Assembly (NCBI GenBank): GCA_003535395.1
Contig: DOHE01000277.1
Coordinates: 4,183-12,943 of the forward strand
Source: Clostridiales bacterium
Lineage (GTDB): Bacteria > Bacillota > Clostridia > UBA8921
DNA length: 8,761 bases
Reading direction: 5' to 3'
A model generated the notes under the pieces. The model was not told the origin of the DNA and searched no databases. It saw nothing but the letters and a program-made list of their open reading frames with translations. The position numbers and the translations under genes were made by a program. This document shows, piece after piece, positions 1 to 7,154 of the stretch. Numbering within the stretch: the first letter of the stretch is position 1; every line of letters begins with the position of its first letter.

Positions 1-327
1 TTTCACCGCAGTCAAGCCTGCTACCATCCGGGCTTCCTCGATTTCCTTGGTGAGCTGCCGGGTCACTTCATCATAATCCCCCTGGGCAAGTTTATATGTG
101 CTGAGGTCGGACTGCAGTTCATCGATGCGCTGCCTGAGTTTCTCATTGTTGCTGCGCTCATTCAGCAGTTCGGCCAGCACTTCCTCGTTCCTCTTGTTCC
201 GGTCGCTGAGCACAAGCCGGTTTTTGCTGATCCCCTGAAACTGCCAGGCGATAATGATCCCAAGGATAATGCATATCAGTGTCATGAACACATTTCTTGC
301 CACATCCGATTTCAGCATTCTGTTCAT
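1..327 (-). CDS. DUF881 family membrane protein B (partial, C-terminus beyond window)
   Basis: The frame is open from an ATG at 327-325 to the left edge, giving 109 residues of N-terminus. It shows a short basic start (MNRMLKSDVARN), one membrane segment at about residues 12-29 (VFMTLICIILGIIIAW), and a charged, probably coiled-coil stretch at about 35-100. It ends in MVAGLTAVK, which matches the AGLTSVKGPG entry into the DUF881 domain of the upstream gene, so this is a second DUF881 paralogue cut before its main domain. The start is set by an ATGA junction with the upstream stop (4-nt overlap) and a GGGAG at 338-342 with 10-nt spacing, so translation is probably coupled. DUF881 proteins (relatives of B. 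subtilis YlxW/YlxX) are membrane-anchored with the domain probably outside; their biochemical role is not established. The family call rests on the paralogous layout and the last residues only. Confidence 0.8.
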   Translation of the reverse strand, partial: MNRMLKSDVARNVFMTLICIILGIIIAWQFQGISKNRLVLSDRNKRNEEVLAELLNERSNNEKLRQRIDELQSDLSTYKLAQGDYDEVTRQLTKEIEEARMVAGLTAVK

Positions 328-1151
328 CCCTCATTCTCTCCCGTTGCTTCTTCTGACTCCCCTTCTTCTGCCGCCCCTTCTTCTGCTTCTTCCCCGGCTG
401 CTTCTTCCTCCGGGACCGCCCCATCCTGTCCGGGATCGTAATAGGAAAGACCTGAGATCAGGCGGCTGATATCATTGCTGTACCCGGGGATCAGTACCTC
501 CTTCACCTTGCTGATCTGTATCTGTATGCTGTAATCCCTAAGATCTGCCACGATCTCACTTTCCGCCAGCGAACTGTACATCAGGTCAATATCTCCCACT
601 GCCTTGATTTCATAGGGGACAGAATACCGGTATTTGTTGATCCGGACCGTTGGACCCGTACAAACCACTTCGCTGGCGGCAATGATCCTCTGGCCGTTTA
701 CTGAAAGCGCCTGGGCACCGGCAGTTTTCAGCACATTCAATACCGCCAGCAGATCCCGGTAATGTACGATGGAGTCATTGGGGTTCACGCGGGAACTCTG
801 CGTTGCGTCATTGATGATCACGGACAGTCCGGGACCTTTGACTGATGTCAGTCCTGCCATAAGCTTAAGGCGATCCAGTTCGTTCATATAATCAAGGTCC
901 TGGTTATAAAAAGTCATTTGTTTGATTTCGGTATTTTTCTGGCTTTCCAGTTCATCCACCTGCGCTTTGAGTCTTAAGCCGATTTCTTTCTCTTCCTGCA
1001 GCCTTGAAGTGTATTCCATCAAAAAATTCTCGTGATCCGGATTGGCCCTTGTTTTGAGCGCAGCGAGGGTCGCCCGGGCCTGCAAAGCGATCAGCATGCC
1101 TAAAAGCAGCATTATCAGCGATATGATCCATTTTTTTTCTTTGCCGGACAT
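324..1151 (-). CDS. DUF881 family membrane protein A with acidic C-terminal tail
   Basis: This 275-residue protein has a basic N-terminus (MSGKEKK), one membrane segment at about residues 8-27, a probable coiled coil at about 45-95, and a DUF881 domain at about 98-240. Recognisable DUF881 stretches are AGLTSVKGPGLSVIINDA, DLLAVLNVLKTAGAQALSVN and GQRIIAASEVVCTGPTVRIN. Residues from about 243 to the end form a strongly acidic Glu/Ala/Gly tail that is not part of the usual domain; on the plus strand it appears as CTTCTT-rich low-complexity DNA at about 345-415. The ATG at 1151 follows an AGAGG-type ribosome site, 19 nt after the trxB stop, so it is probably in the trxB transcript. Relatives lie near division genes in B. 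subtilis (YlxW/YlxX), but their function is unknown; a surface or division-associated role is only a guess. Confidence 0.88.
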   Translation of the reverse strand: MSGKEKKWIISLIMLLLGMLIALQARATLAALKTRANPDHENFLMEYTSRLQEEKEIGLRLKAQVDELESQKNTEIKQMTFYNQDLDYMNELDRLKLMAGLTSVKGPGLSVIINDATQSSRVNPNDSIVHYRDLLAVLNVLKTAGAQALSVNGQRIIAASEVVCTGPTVRINKYRYSVPYEIKAVGDIDLMYSSLAESEIVADLRDYSIQIQISKVKEVLIPGYSNDISRLISGLSYYDPGQDGAVPEEEAAGEEAEEGAAEEGESEEATGENEG

Positions 1152-1170
1152 GTCATCGCCTCTTGATCTT

Positions 1171-2079
1171 TCAGGCGAGGCATATGCAGCGTTCCACGCC
1201 GGCCGCTGCGATTGCCCCGTCGCTGCAGGCTGTCACGACCTGCCTTAACGTCTTTTGCCTTAAATCTCCGGCGGCATAGATCCCGGGGATCTCCGTTTCC
1301 ATGTTTTCACTGGTCACGATGTACCCGCCGTTTGTTTTAAGCTTCCCCTCCACCAGGGAGGTATTGGGGTCCTGGCCGATCGCCACAAACAGTGCAGAAA
1401 TTTCCAGTTTTTTCGTCTGTCCGTCTTTTAGGTTGCGTAAAGAAGCCGCCTCCACTTCCATGTCCCCGTGGATCTCCTGAACGACAGAGTTCCAGATCAC
1501 CTCAATATTGGGCGTACTTTGCACCTTTTCTGAAATAATATGTGCCGCTCTGAACGTATCCCTCCGGTGCACAAGATAGATCTTCCTGCAAATACGGGAC
1601 AGGTACAGGGCATCTTCCGTGGCGGTATCCCCGCCGCCCACCACCATCACATCCGTTCCTTTGAAAAAAGATCCGTCGCAGGTGGCGCAATAGGAAACTC
1701 CCAGCCCGGCCAGCCGGTCTTCTCCGGTCACATCCAGCTTCCGCGGGGATGCGCCCATGCAAAGGATCAATGCCCGCGCCTGGTAAGCGCCCCGGGCGGT
1801 GATCGCAGTTTTGACCGGTCCTGTCAATCCGGCTTCCTGAACTTCTTCGTATTTGATTTCAAGGCCGAATTTTTTGGCCTGCCGTTCCATCCGCATAGCC
1901 AGTTCCATCCCGCCTGCGGGCTGCTCCAGTCCCGGATAATTCTCCACCTCATGGGCCAAAGCGATCTGTCCGCCTGAAAAAGCCTTCTCCAGCAGCAAAG
2001 CATTCATACCACCCCGCGCCAGGTAGATCCCCGCTGTCATGCCTGCCGGTCCGCCACCAATGATGATGCAATCGTACAT
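1171..2079 (-). CDS. trxB: Thioredoxin reductase (NADPH, FAD)
   Basis: This 302-residue flavoprotein of usual TrxB length would reduce thioredoxin with NADPH in the cytoplasm. The N-terminal FAD-binding motif is GGGPAGMTAG (residues 8-17), followed by SGGQI and ENYPG (35-50). The redox-active disulfide is C131-A-T-C134 in SYCATCDG. The NADPH domain carries GGGDTA (148-153) and HRRDTFR (171-177); the Arg-rich motif is that of NADPH-using rather than ferredoxin- or flavin-dependent variants. The C-terminal FAD segment GIYAAGD (266-272) is intact. The ATG at 2079 is preceded by GGGAGGA, with 10 nt between GGAGG (2090-2094) and the start. It is the first gene of a probable three-gene unit with the two DUF881 genes and is transcribed away from the radical-SAM gene. 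Nothing is missing or unusual in the enzyme itself. Confidence 0.96.
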   Translation of the reverse strand: MYDCIIIGGGPAGMTAGIYLARGGMNALLLEKAFSGGQIALAHEVENYPGLEQPAGGMELAMRMERQAKKFGLEIKYEEVQEAGLTGPVKTAITARGAYQARALILCMGASPRKLDVTGEDRLAGLGVSYCATCDGSFFKGTDVMVVGGGDTATEDALYLSRICRKIYLVHRRDTFRAAHIISEKVQSTPNIEVIWNSVVQEIHGDMEVEAASLRNLKDGQTKKLEISALFVAIGQDPNTSLVEGKLKTNGGYIVTSENMETEIPGIYAAGDLRQKTLRQVVTACSDGAIAAAGVERCICLA

Positions 2080-2179
2080 CCTGTCCGTTCCTCCCTGAAC
2101 AGCACAAAGCTCCCGGACCGGCTAAGACCGCCGTTCCGCAGTATGCTGCTGCTTTATTGCCAATGATCCTTACCCACTT

Positions 2180-2208
2180 ATGATACACACTCCGTCATGT
2201 TCATGCAA
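2180..2208 (-). promoter_or_regulatory. Candidate sigma-A promoter for trxB operon
   Basis: On the minus strand, a -35 TTGCAT (2208-2203) and a -10 TATCAT (2185-2180, 5 of 6 consensus) are separated by 17 bp. Transcription would start near 2173, leaving a leader of about 95 nt before trxB. The -35 is a modest match; the call rests on spacing and position. Confidence 0.5.
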
Positions 2209-2214
2209 GTGCTC

Positions 2215-2243
2215 TTGTGCCATCTCGTCCAATGAGATATAAT
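2215..2243 (+). promoter_or_regulatory. Candidate sigma-A promoter for the radical-SAM/AraC unit
   Basis: A perfect -10 TATAAT lies at 2238-2243, with TTGTGC at 2215-2220 as -35 and a 17-bp spacer. Transcription would start near 2250, about 26 nt before the ATG, leaving room for the AAAGGA ribosome site at 2263-2268. The weak -35 (3 of 6) would fit a promoter needing an activator, possibly the AraC protein encoded downstream; that link is inference. Its -35 is only 6 bp from the -35 of the divergent trxB promoter. Confidence 0.6.
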
Positions 2244-2275
2244 ATTTTTCAAATTGCCCGGGAAAGGACGGACCC

Positions 2276-3397
2276 ATGCCGCCAATCAGCCTGTTGATCA
2301 AACCTGCATCCAGTTTGTGCAATATCCGTTGCGCTTATTGTTTTTATCACTCGATCGCCGAAAACAGAGAAATCGAATCCTACGGGGTGATGAAACTGGA
2401 AACCCTGGAACTGCTGGTTCAAAAAGCCCTGTCCACTGCTGACCAGGTCTGCGGTTTTGCTTTTCAGGGAGGGGAACCTACAGTAGCCGGACTCCCTTTT
2501 TTTCAAAAACTGATCGAATTCCAGAAAAAATACAATGTCAAGAAAGTGACGATCAGCAACAGCATCCAGACCAACGGGATCCTGATCGATGAAAAATGGG
2601 CGGCTTACCTGGCAGAAAACAATTTTTTGGTGGGTCTTTCCCTGGATGGTCCAGGAGAAATACATGACTTGAGCCGAGTGGATGTCCGGGGCCGGGGAAC
2701 CTTTTCCCGGGTGATGGAGACTGTGGCTCTGTTCAACCGCTATCGCGTTGAATATAACATCCTGTTTGTTGTGAGTGCTGTCACGGCAAGACATCCCGAA
2801 AAAATATACCGGTTTTTTAAAAAGAACGGTTTTAAGTTTCTCCAGTTTATTCCCTGTCTGGATCCACTGCATGAAAAACCCGGATCCAATCCCTTTTCCC
2901 TCCGGTCCGACCGGTATGCTGATTTTCTGATCCGCCTGTTCGACCTCTGGATCGATGATTTTAAAAAAGGAGAATATGTCAGCATCCGTTGGTTTGACAA
3001 CCTGGTAGGGATGCTTATGGGGCGTCCACCGGAGCAGTGCGGGATGCTGGGGCAGTGCCGGTGCCAGTTCGTGGTGGAAGCGGACGGCAGCGTTTTCCCT
3101 TGCGATTTCTATGTGATCGATGCTTGGCGCTTGGGGAATATCCATGAAATGGATCTGATGGACATGCTGGAGACAGAAACTGCCAAAAAATTCATGCAAT
3201 ACTCCCTTCCGGTGGATCCTAAATGCAGAGAATGCAACCATTACAGCCTTTGCCGGGGTGGGTGCCGCAGAAGCCGGGAACCGTTTTCAGAAGGCATTCC
3301 GGCACTGAATCATCATTGCACAGCCTACATGAAATTTTTTGACCATGCTGTGCCCCGAATGCAGGAGGCAGCCCGGATGCTTGCCCGGCCGAGGTAA
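2276..3397 (+). CDS. Anaerobic sulfatase-maturating enzyme (radical SAM/SPASM)
   Basis: This 373-residue radical-SAM enzyme of the anSME family would oxidise the active-site Cys or Ser of a sulfatase to C-alpha-formylglycine under anaerobic conditions. The radical-SAM cluster motif is C15-x3-C19-x2-C22 in SSLCNIRCAYCFY; FAFQGGEPT carries the GGE SAM-binding motif. The C-terminal SPASM domain has cysteines at 255, 261, 276, 317, 320, 326, 330 and 348, which I recall as the auxiliary-cluster positions of C. perfringens anSME. D277, directly after C276 in VFPCDFY, matches the proposed catalytic base. CNHYSLCRGGCRR and the HCTAYMKFF end are also typical. The ATG at 2276 follows AAAGGA at 2263-2268 with 7-nt spacing. 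An AraC regulator follows after 5 nt. No sulfatase is encoded in the window, so the substrate is unknown; another peptide-modifying function is possible but less likely given the full motif set. Confidence 0.9.
   Translation: MPPISLLIKPASSLCNIRCAYCFYHSIAENREIESYGVMKLETLELLVQKALSTADQVCGFAFQGGEPTVAGLPFFQKLIEFQKKYNVKKVTISNSIQTNGILIDEKWAAYLAENNFLVGLSLDGPGEIHDLSRVDVRGRGTFSRVMETVALFNRYRVEYNILFVVSAVTARHPEKIYRFFKKNGFKFLQFIPCLDPLHEKPGSNPFSLRSDRYADFLIRLFDLWIDDFKKGEYVSIRWFDNLVGMLMGRPPEQCGMLGQCRCQFVVEADGSVFPCDFYVIDAWRLGNIHEMDLMDMLETETAKKFMQYSLPVDPKCRECNHYSLCRGGCRRSREPFSEGIPALNHHCTAYMKFFDHAVPRMQEAARMLARPR
3391..3394 (+). promoter_or_regulatory. Ribosome binding site for the AraC gene, at the end of the maturase gene
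   Basis: GAGG at 3391-3394 lies just before the TAA stop (3395-3397) of the radical-SAM gene and 8 nt before the GTG start at 3403. It supports the non-ATG start and implies coupled translation of the two genes. Confidence 0.65.
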
Positions 3398-3402
3398 ACG
3401 CT

Positions 3403-4275
3403 GTGGAAAACAGGGTCCGCCGGATCACCGAACCAGTCAGCATACAATATCTGGAAACTGATGAGCATATGCAGCTGGAAGAGCATGAGCACAATTATCA
3501 TGAACTGGTTTATGTAGTGCAGGGCAGCGCTCGATTCATGGTCAAAGACCGCAGGTACACCGTCGCCCCCGGGCAGGTGATCCTTCTTGGTAACATGGAA
3601 AGCCATGCTGTCACCGCATTTTCCGGGAAATATTGCCGCTACCTGCTGCTTTTGGAGCCCAGATGCCTGTCTTCTCTGCTGGAAGATACCCGGCTGTGTG
3701 CGATCTATAACCAAAGGCCCGGTCATTTCAGACATCGTGTGGACCTGTCTCCATCCGCATCGGCGGATGTACTTTCCCTCATGGGATCCATACTGCGGGA
3801 GCAGGAATCAGAAAAGGCCTTTGCCGGGGAAGCCCGAATCTGCCTTGTGAAATTGCTGTTCATCCGCATTTATCAGGACCAGCCGCAAGCTTTCCCGTTC
3901 CCGGAGAATTCCCTGATGGCGAAAACGATACTGCAGATCCAGCAGCACATCGATGTGCATTTCGAAGAGGAAATCACTCTGAAGACCCTTGCGGGTCAAA
4001 AATACATGGATATGTACCATCTGTCCAGGGGATTTAAAGAGATCACCGGGTACAGTTTTCGGGAATATCTGCTCTTAAAGCGGCTGTCCCGGGCCAAGAC
4101 CCTTCTGTTCGAAACCAACAGCGGAATATCGTCCATCTGTCAGCAAAGCGGTTTTGGAAATACCAGCAATTTCATCCGGACTTTCAGAAAATATGTGGGA
4201 ATGACTCCCGGCAGGTATAGAAGGGTATCCCGTGATCGTCCGTCAGCCCCCGGTCGTCCGTCAGCCCCCGGTTGA
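3403..4275 (+). CDS. AraC-family transcriptional regulator with cupin sensor domain
   Basis: This 290-residue, two-domain cytoplasmic regulator starts at GTG, 5 nt after the maturase stop. The N-terminal part is an AraC-type cupin: HEHNYHELVYVVQGSARFMV (residues 28-47) and the APGQVILLGNMESHAV stretch resemble metal- or sugar-binding cupin strands. The C-terminal part, about residues 178-276, is a double helix-turn-helix domain; ITLKTLAGQKYMDMYHLSRGFKEITG is the first unit and ISSICQQSGFGNTSNFIRTFRKYVGMTPGRYR the second, with the well-conserved GFGNTSNFIRTFRK and MTPGRYR ends. It is probably co-transcribed with the maturase and may control that unit in response to a sugar; the ligand is not visible. 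The extreme C-terminus (RPSAPGRPSAPG) comes from an 18-bp tandem duplication, and the last 15 nt overlap the convergent aminotransferase gene. Confidence 0.9.
   Translation: MENRVRRITEPVSIQYLETDEHMQLEEHEHNYHELVYVVQGSARFMVKDRRYTVAPGQVILLGNMESHAVTAFSGKYCRYLLLLEPRCLSSLLEDTRLCAIYNQRPGHFRHRVDLSPSASADVLSLMGSILREQESEKAFAGEARICLVKLLFIRIYQDQPQAFPFPENSLMAKTILQIQQHIDVHFEEEITLKTLAGQKYMDMYHLSRGFKEITGYSFREYLLLKRLSRAKTLLFETNSGISSICQQSGFGNTSNFIRTFRKYVGMTPGRYRRVSRDRPSAPGRPSAPG
4236..4271. repeat. 18-bp perfect tandem duplication in a convergent gene overlap
   Basis: Two exact copies of TCGTCCGTCAGCCCCCGG occupy 4236-4253 and 4254-4271. On the plus strand they encode RPSAPG twice at the end of the AraC protein. 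On the minus strand the second copy carries the TGA stop (4263-4261) of the aminotransferase. Being a multiple of three, the duplication adds six residues to the regulator without changing frame and leaves the other protein unaltered. Confidence 0.9.
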
Positions 4276-5181
4276 GCCTGCCTGCTCCCATGCCTCAATG
4301 TAATTTTGAAGCAACCGGTCATATTCCTGCCGGATTCTCCGGACGACAGGATGTTGTCCGGATGGCAGGATGATCTCTCCGATGCGGGAAATGGGCTGCA
4401 CCTTGATGGACGTCCCGGAAAGAAATGCAGCTTCTGCCCGGCCAAGTCCTTGCCGATGCAGCAGTTTCTCCTCCACTTTAACTCCTGCGTTCCTGCAGGC
4501 TTCAAGCACATAACGGCGGGTGATTCCCGGCAGCACCGCATAAAGGGGAGAGGTGATGATGCGGTCTTCCAGCAGAAAAAACACATTTGAGCGGCTGCCT
4601 TCTGTGATATATCCGTCCCGGTTCACCAGCAGCAGTTCAAAAACCTGAAGTTGCTGCATTCGCTCCTGGACGGCCTGCTTGTAAACCAGGTCCAGCTTTT
4701 TAACAGAAGGGATGCTCCGGTCATGCAAAAACAAATCCACCGGCAATCCTTCCTCTGCTTCCTGCACAGACGGATAATAGCTCTGGCTGACATAGGCCAT
4801 CAAATGCGCCGGATCTGCCGTAATGATGAATTTTACATTGCAGTGCCCCGCTCCGGCATCCCCGCCCGGGTTCCAGGCACCTGGTTGCATCCCGGCAACC
4901 TGGGTCGCCATACCTCGAAGCCGGGAGTAAATCTCTTTTCCAAATATCTGCTGAAGATCCCGGTTCGCCGTCTTTTTCACTGATTCATCCATGCGCATCA
5001 GATGATCCTCCCAAAACACGGGTACTCCCCGGATGATCCGCACCACATCATACGTAGCCTCCCCTTCCTGCATGGCTCGGATCAAACCTGGATGCAGATC
5101 CCCGATGCCGGATACAGCAAGTAGGGTCCCGTCCAGTATTGCCTCTTCTGTTGCAGCGTCCCGAAAGGGCATGTCAGACAT
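4261..5181 (-). CDS. Class IV PLP-dependent aminotransferase (BCAT / aminodeoxychorismate lyase-like)
   Basis: This 306-residue protein has the fold-type IV signatures of branched-chain aminotransferase, D-amino acid transaminase and aminodeoxychorismate lyase. Early it has YDVVRIIRGVPVFWEDHLMRM. SVKKLD (residues 159-164) aligns with the K-x-L-N motif, making K161 the likely PLP lysine, with Asp in place of the common Asn. ITEGSRSNVFF (from 192, E194) and LPGITR (217-222) complete the cofactor site; AAFLSGTSIKVQPI lies near the end. Reaction and substrate cannot be decided from motifs. The ATG at 5181 is preferred because GGGAGGA precedes it at 7-nt spacing from GGAGG; a TTG at 5202 in the same frame lies upstream of that site. 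It overlaps the asnB stop by 8 nt, so the two are probably translated together, suggesting linked amino-acid metabolism. Confidence 0.87.
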   Translation of the reverse strand: MSDMPFRDAATEEAILDGTLLAVSGIGDLHPGLIRAMQEGEATYDVVRIIRGVPVFWEDHLMRMDESVKKTANRDLQQIFGKEIYSRLRGMATQVAGMQPGAWNPGGDAGAGHCNVKFIITADPAHLMAYVSQSYYPSVQEAEEGLPVDLFLHDRSIPSVKKLDLVYKQAVQERMQQLQVFELLLVNRDGYITEGSRSNVFFLLEDRIITSPLYAVLPGITRRYVLEACRNAGVKVEEKLLHRQGLGRAEAAFLSGTSIKVQPISRIGEIILPSGQHPVVRRIRQEYDRLLQNYIEAWEQAGSTGG

Positions 5182-7024
5182 CCTGTTTCCTCCCGTTCTC
5201 AAAATATTGGGAATACCAGAGCAAAAACATGTACACGGTCCAAATCTTGCGGCTCAAGTCCTTCCTGCCCGTTCGATGGACTTCCAGCAAAACAAGCAGT
5301 CTGTCTTCATGAAAAAAATGCCGGGCTGCCGGTGAGCGGAAAGCCTCCCGGACCTGGGTGAAGTAGGGTTCTTCCCGAAGCCAGATCCGAATGGGGGTGG
5401 GGAAACCCAGTTTCTTTCGTTGGGCTGTTTCTGCTGGAACATGCCGGGAAGCCGCTTCCCTGAGGGCAATTTTAGTTCGTTTTCCATCCACGCGGTGATG
5501 CAGCGGCAGCATGGCTGCCGTTTCAAAAACAAAACGGTCCAAAAATGGAACGCGCAGTTCCAGGGAATGGGCCATGCTCATCCGGTCCGCCTTGAGCAGA
5601 ATATCCCCGGCCAGCCAGGTGTGCAAATCCACATACTGCATCTTGGTGGTATCGTCCTTTCCTTCCACCCTTTGGTAATATTCCTGTGTGATATCAAACG
5701 GCCCGGGCCCCTCCGCCTGCTGCCGGAGCAGTGACTTGCGTTCTTTTTCGTTAAATATGAATGCATTTCCTATAAAGCGCTGTTCCACATCCCTGGAGCC
5801 GCGCAGAAGGTAATTTTTCCCTTTGAACTCCAGAGGGATGAGTTTCGCGATCCCTCCCAGAAGACTGCGGATGCTCCGGGGCAAACGCTGGATGAAAGCC
5901 AGTCCGAAAGGCTCATTATAAATGGCATATCCGCCAAAAAGCTCATCGGCACCCTCCCCTGACAAAACCACTTTCACATGCTCTGCCGCCAGCTGGCTGA
6001 CAAAATACAAGCCAACGCAGGAAGCATCCGCCAGGGGTTCATCCATGCAGTACTGCACGACCGGCAGCGCATCCCAGTATTCCTTTTTTCCGATCACCTT
6101 GCAGAAGTTACGGATACCGGCATATTCCGACAACTTCCGGGCGTGGTCCGCCTCGTTGTAGTCCGCATAATCAAAAGCAACGGTAAAAGTTTTATCTCCA
6201 TGGAAACAGGCCGCTACATAACTTGAGTCGATACCGCTGGAAAGAAAGGAACCCACTTCTGTATCACTGACCATATGTGCCCGGATGGAATCCTGCATCA
6301 CAGAGTCGATCCTGGATGCTGCCTCCCCTGCATCCAGGTTTTCCAGGGCAGTAAACCGTGGCTCCCAGTACTTTTGCGTATTCAATTTCCCTGTTTCCGG
6401 CTCAAAGAAGGCATAATGCCCCGGAAGCAGGCGGAAAACCCCTTTGAAGAAAGTTTCCGGTAAAATGGAATACTGGAATGTCAGATAACTTTCCAAAGCT
6501 TGAAGATTGACCTCCTTTTTAAAACCCGGGTGTTCCAGCATGCTTTTGATTTCCGAAGCAATGAGGATATCGTTGCCAAGAAGGCTGTAAAACAGGGGCT
6601 TGATGCCAAAATAATCCCGAGCCATAAACAGCTGGCGGCGTTTTGCATCCCAAATGCAAAACGCAAACATGCCCCGAAGATCCGTCAGCATGTTTTCCCC
6701 TTTTTCTTCATAAAGATGCAGCAGGATCTCAGAGTCGGTATGGGTCGCAAACTCATGCCCCTTGGACTGCAGGTCCTCCCGGATCTCCCGGTAATTATAG
6801 ATTTCCCCGTTGAATACCAGGACCAGGCTTCCATCTTCATTTTTCAACGGCTGACAGATGTCTTCCAGGCCGATGATACTCAGTCTCCTGAATCCAAGCG
6901 CCATACCTTCATCCAGATACTTTCCCTGGTCATCCGGCCCCCGATGCCTGATCCGCTCCATCATCCGCTCAAGAAGGCTCTCCCTGTCCGCCAGGATCCC
7001 GGAAAAACCGCAAAAACCGCACAT
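5174..7024 (-). CDS. asnB: Asparagine synthetase, glutamine-hydrolysing
   Basis: This 616-residue cytoplasmic enzyme would make asparagine from aspartate, ATP and glutamine. The N-terminal class II amidotransferase domain begins with MCGFCGFSG, with C2 as glutaminase nucleophile after Met removal; RHRGPDD (26-32), R47, N72-G-E-I-Y-N and D97 complete the glutamine site. The synthetase domain has the ATP pyrophosphatase loop S262-S-G-I-D-S267 and SGEGADELFGGY starting at residue 355; later LKADRMSMAHSLELRVPFLD is also typical. The start must be the ATG at 7024: it places Cys at position 2 and has GGAGG (7033-7037) at 8-nt spacing. Longer versions starting upstream would bury the nucleophile. 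Length matches the ~610-residue bacterial AsnB/AsnO type. Its stop overlaps the aminotransferase start. No T-box-like leader is visible in the short upstream region. Confidence 0.95.
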   Translation of the reverse strand: MCGFCGFSGILADRESLLERMMERIRHRGPDDQGKYLDEGMALGFRRLSIIGLEDICQPLKNEDGSLVLVFNGEIYNYREIREDLQSKGHEFATHTDSEILLHLYEEKGENMLTDLRGMFAFCIWDAKRRQLFMARDYFGIKPLFYSLLGNDILIASEIKSMLEHPGFKKEVNLQALESYLTFQYSILPETFFKGVFRLLPGHYAFFEPETGKLNTQKYWEPRFTALENLDAGEAASRIDSVMQDSIRAHMVSDTEVGSFLSSGIDSSYVAACFHGDKTFTVAFDYADYNEADHARKLSEYAGIRNFCKVIGKKEYWDALPVVQYCMDEPLADASCVGLYFVSQLAAEHVKVVLSGEGADELFGGYAIYNEPFGLAFIQRLPRSIRSLLGGIAKLIPLEFKGKNYLLRGSRDVEQRFIGNAFIFNEKERKSLLRQQAEGPGPFDITQEYYQRVEGKDDTTKMQYVDLHTWLAGDILLKADRMSMAHSLELRVPFLDRFVFETAAMLPLHHRVDGKRTKIALREAASRHVPAETAQRKKLGFPTPIRIWLREEPYFTQVREAFRSPAARHFFHEDRLLVLLEVHRTGRKDLSRKIWTVYMFLLWYSQYFENGRKQDV

Positions 7025-7070
7025 CCGCATAACCTCCGCAATTCTTAATGTCAAAAATACTGACGGCTTT

Positions 7071-7100
7071 ATTCTATAATAACCGGTTCCACTGCAACAA
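7071..7100 (-). promoter_or_regulatory. Candidate promoter for asnB and the aminotransferase
   Basis: On the minus strand TTGTTG (7100-7095) and TAGAAT (7076-7071, 5 of 6 consensus) are separated by 18 bp, giving a leader of about 40 nt. The -35 match is weak and alternatives overlap in the same AT-rich stretch, so the position is tentative. Confidence 0.4.
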
Positions 7101-7154
7101 GTACATTTTGCAAAAAGGATATTAAACCTCTGCCAGCAGCAATTCAGGCCATAG

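Noticed and set aside
158..424. Lys/Gln-rich minus-strand frame over the DUF881 junction
   Set aside because: It is an out-of-frame reading of the acidic GAG/GAA-rich tail of DUF881 protein A and the start of protein B.
2249..3241. A 330-codon open frame on the minus strand opposite the radical-SAM gene
   Set aside because: It is antisense to a gene with complete catalytic motifs, has no recognisable domain, and overlaps the maturase promoter; it is a composition shadow.
5182..5202. Upstream TTG start for the aminotransferase
   Set aside because: The GGGAGGA ribosome site lies inside that extension, at correct spacing for the ATG at 5181.
7025..7054. N-terminal extension of asparagine synthetase upstream of 7024
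   Set aside because: It would remove the catalytic Cys from position 2 and runs through the GGAGG ribosome site.
7025..7150. T-box or other riboswitch leader for asnB
   Set aside because: The space between candidate promoter and start is only about 40 nt and shows no T-box sequence or antiterminator hairpin.
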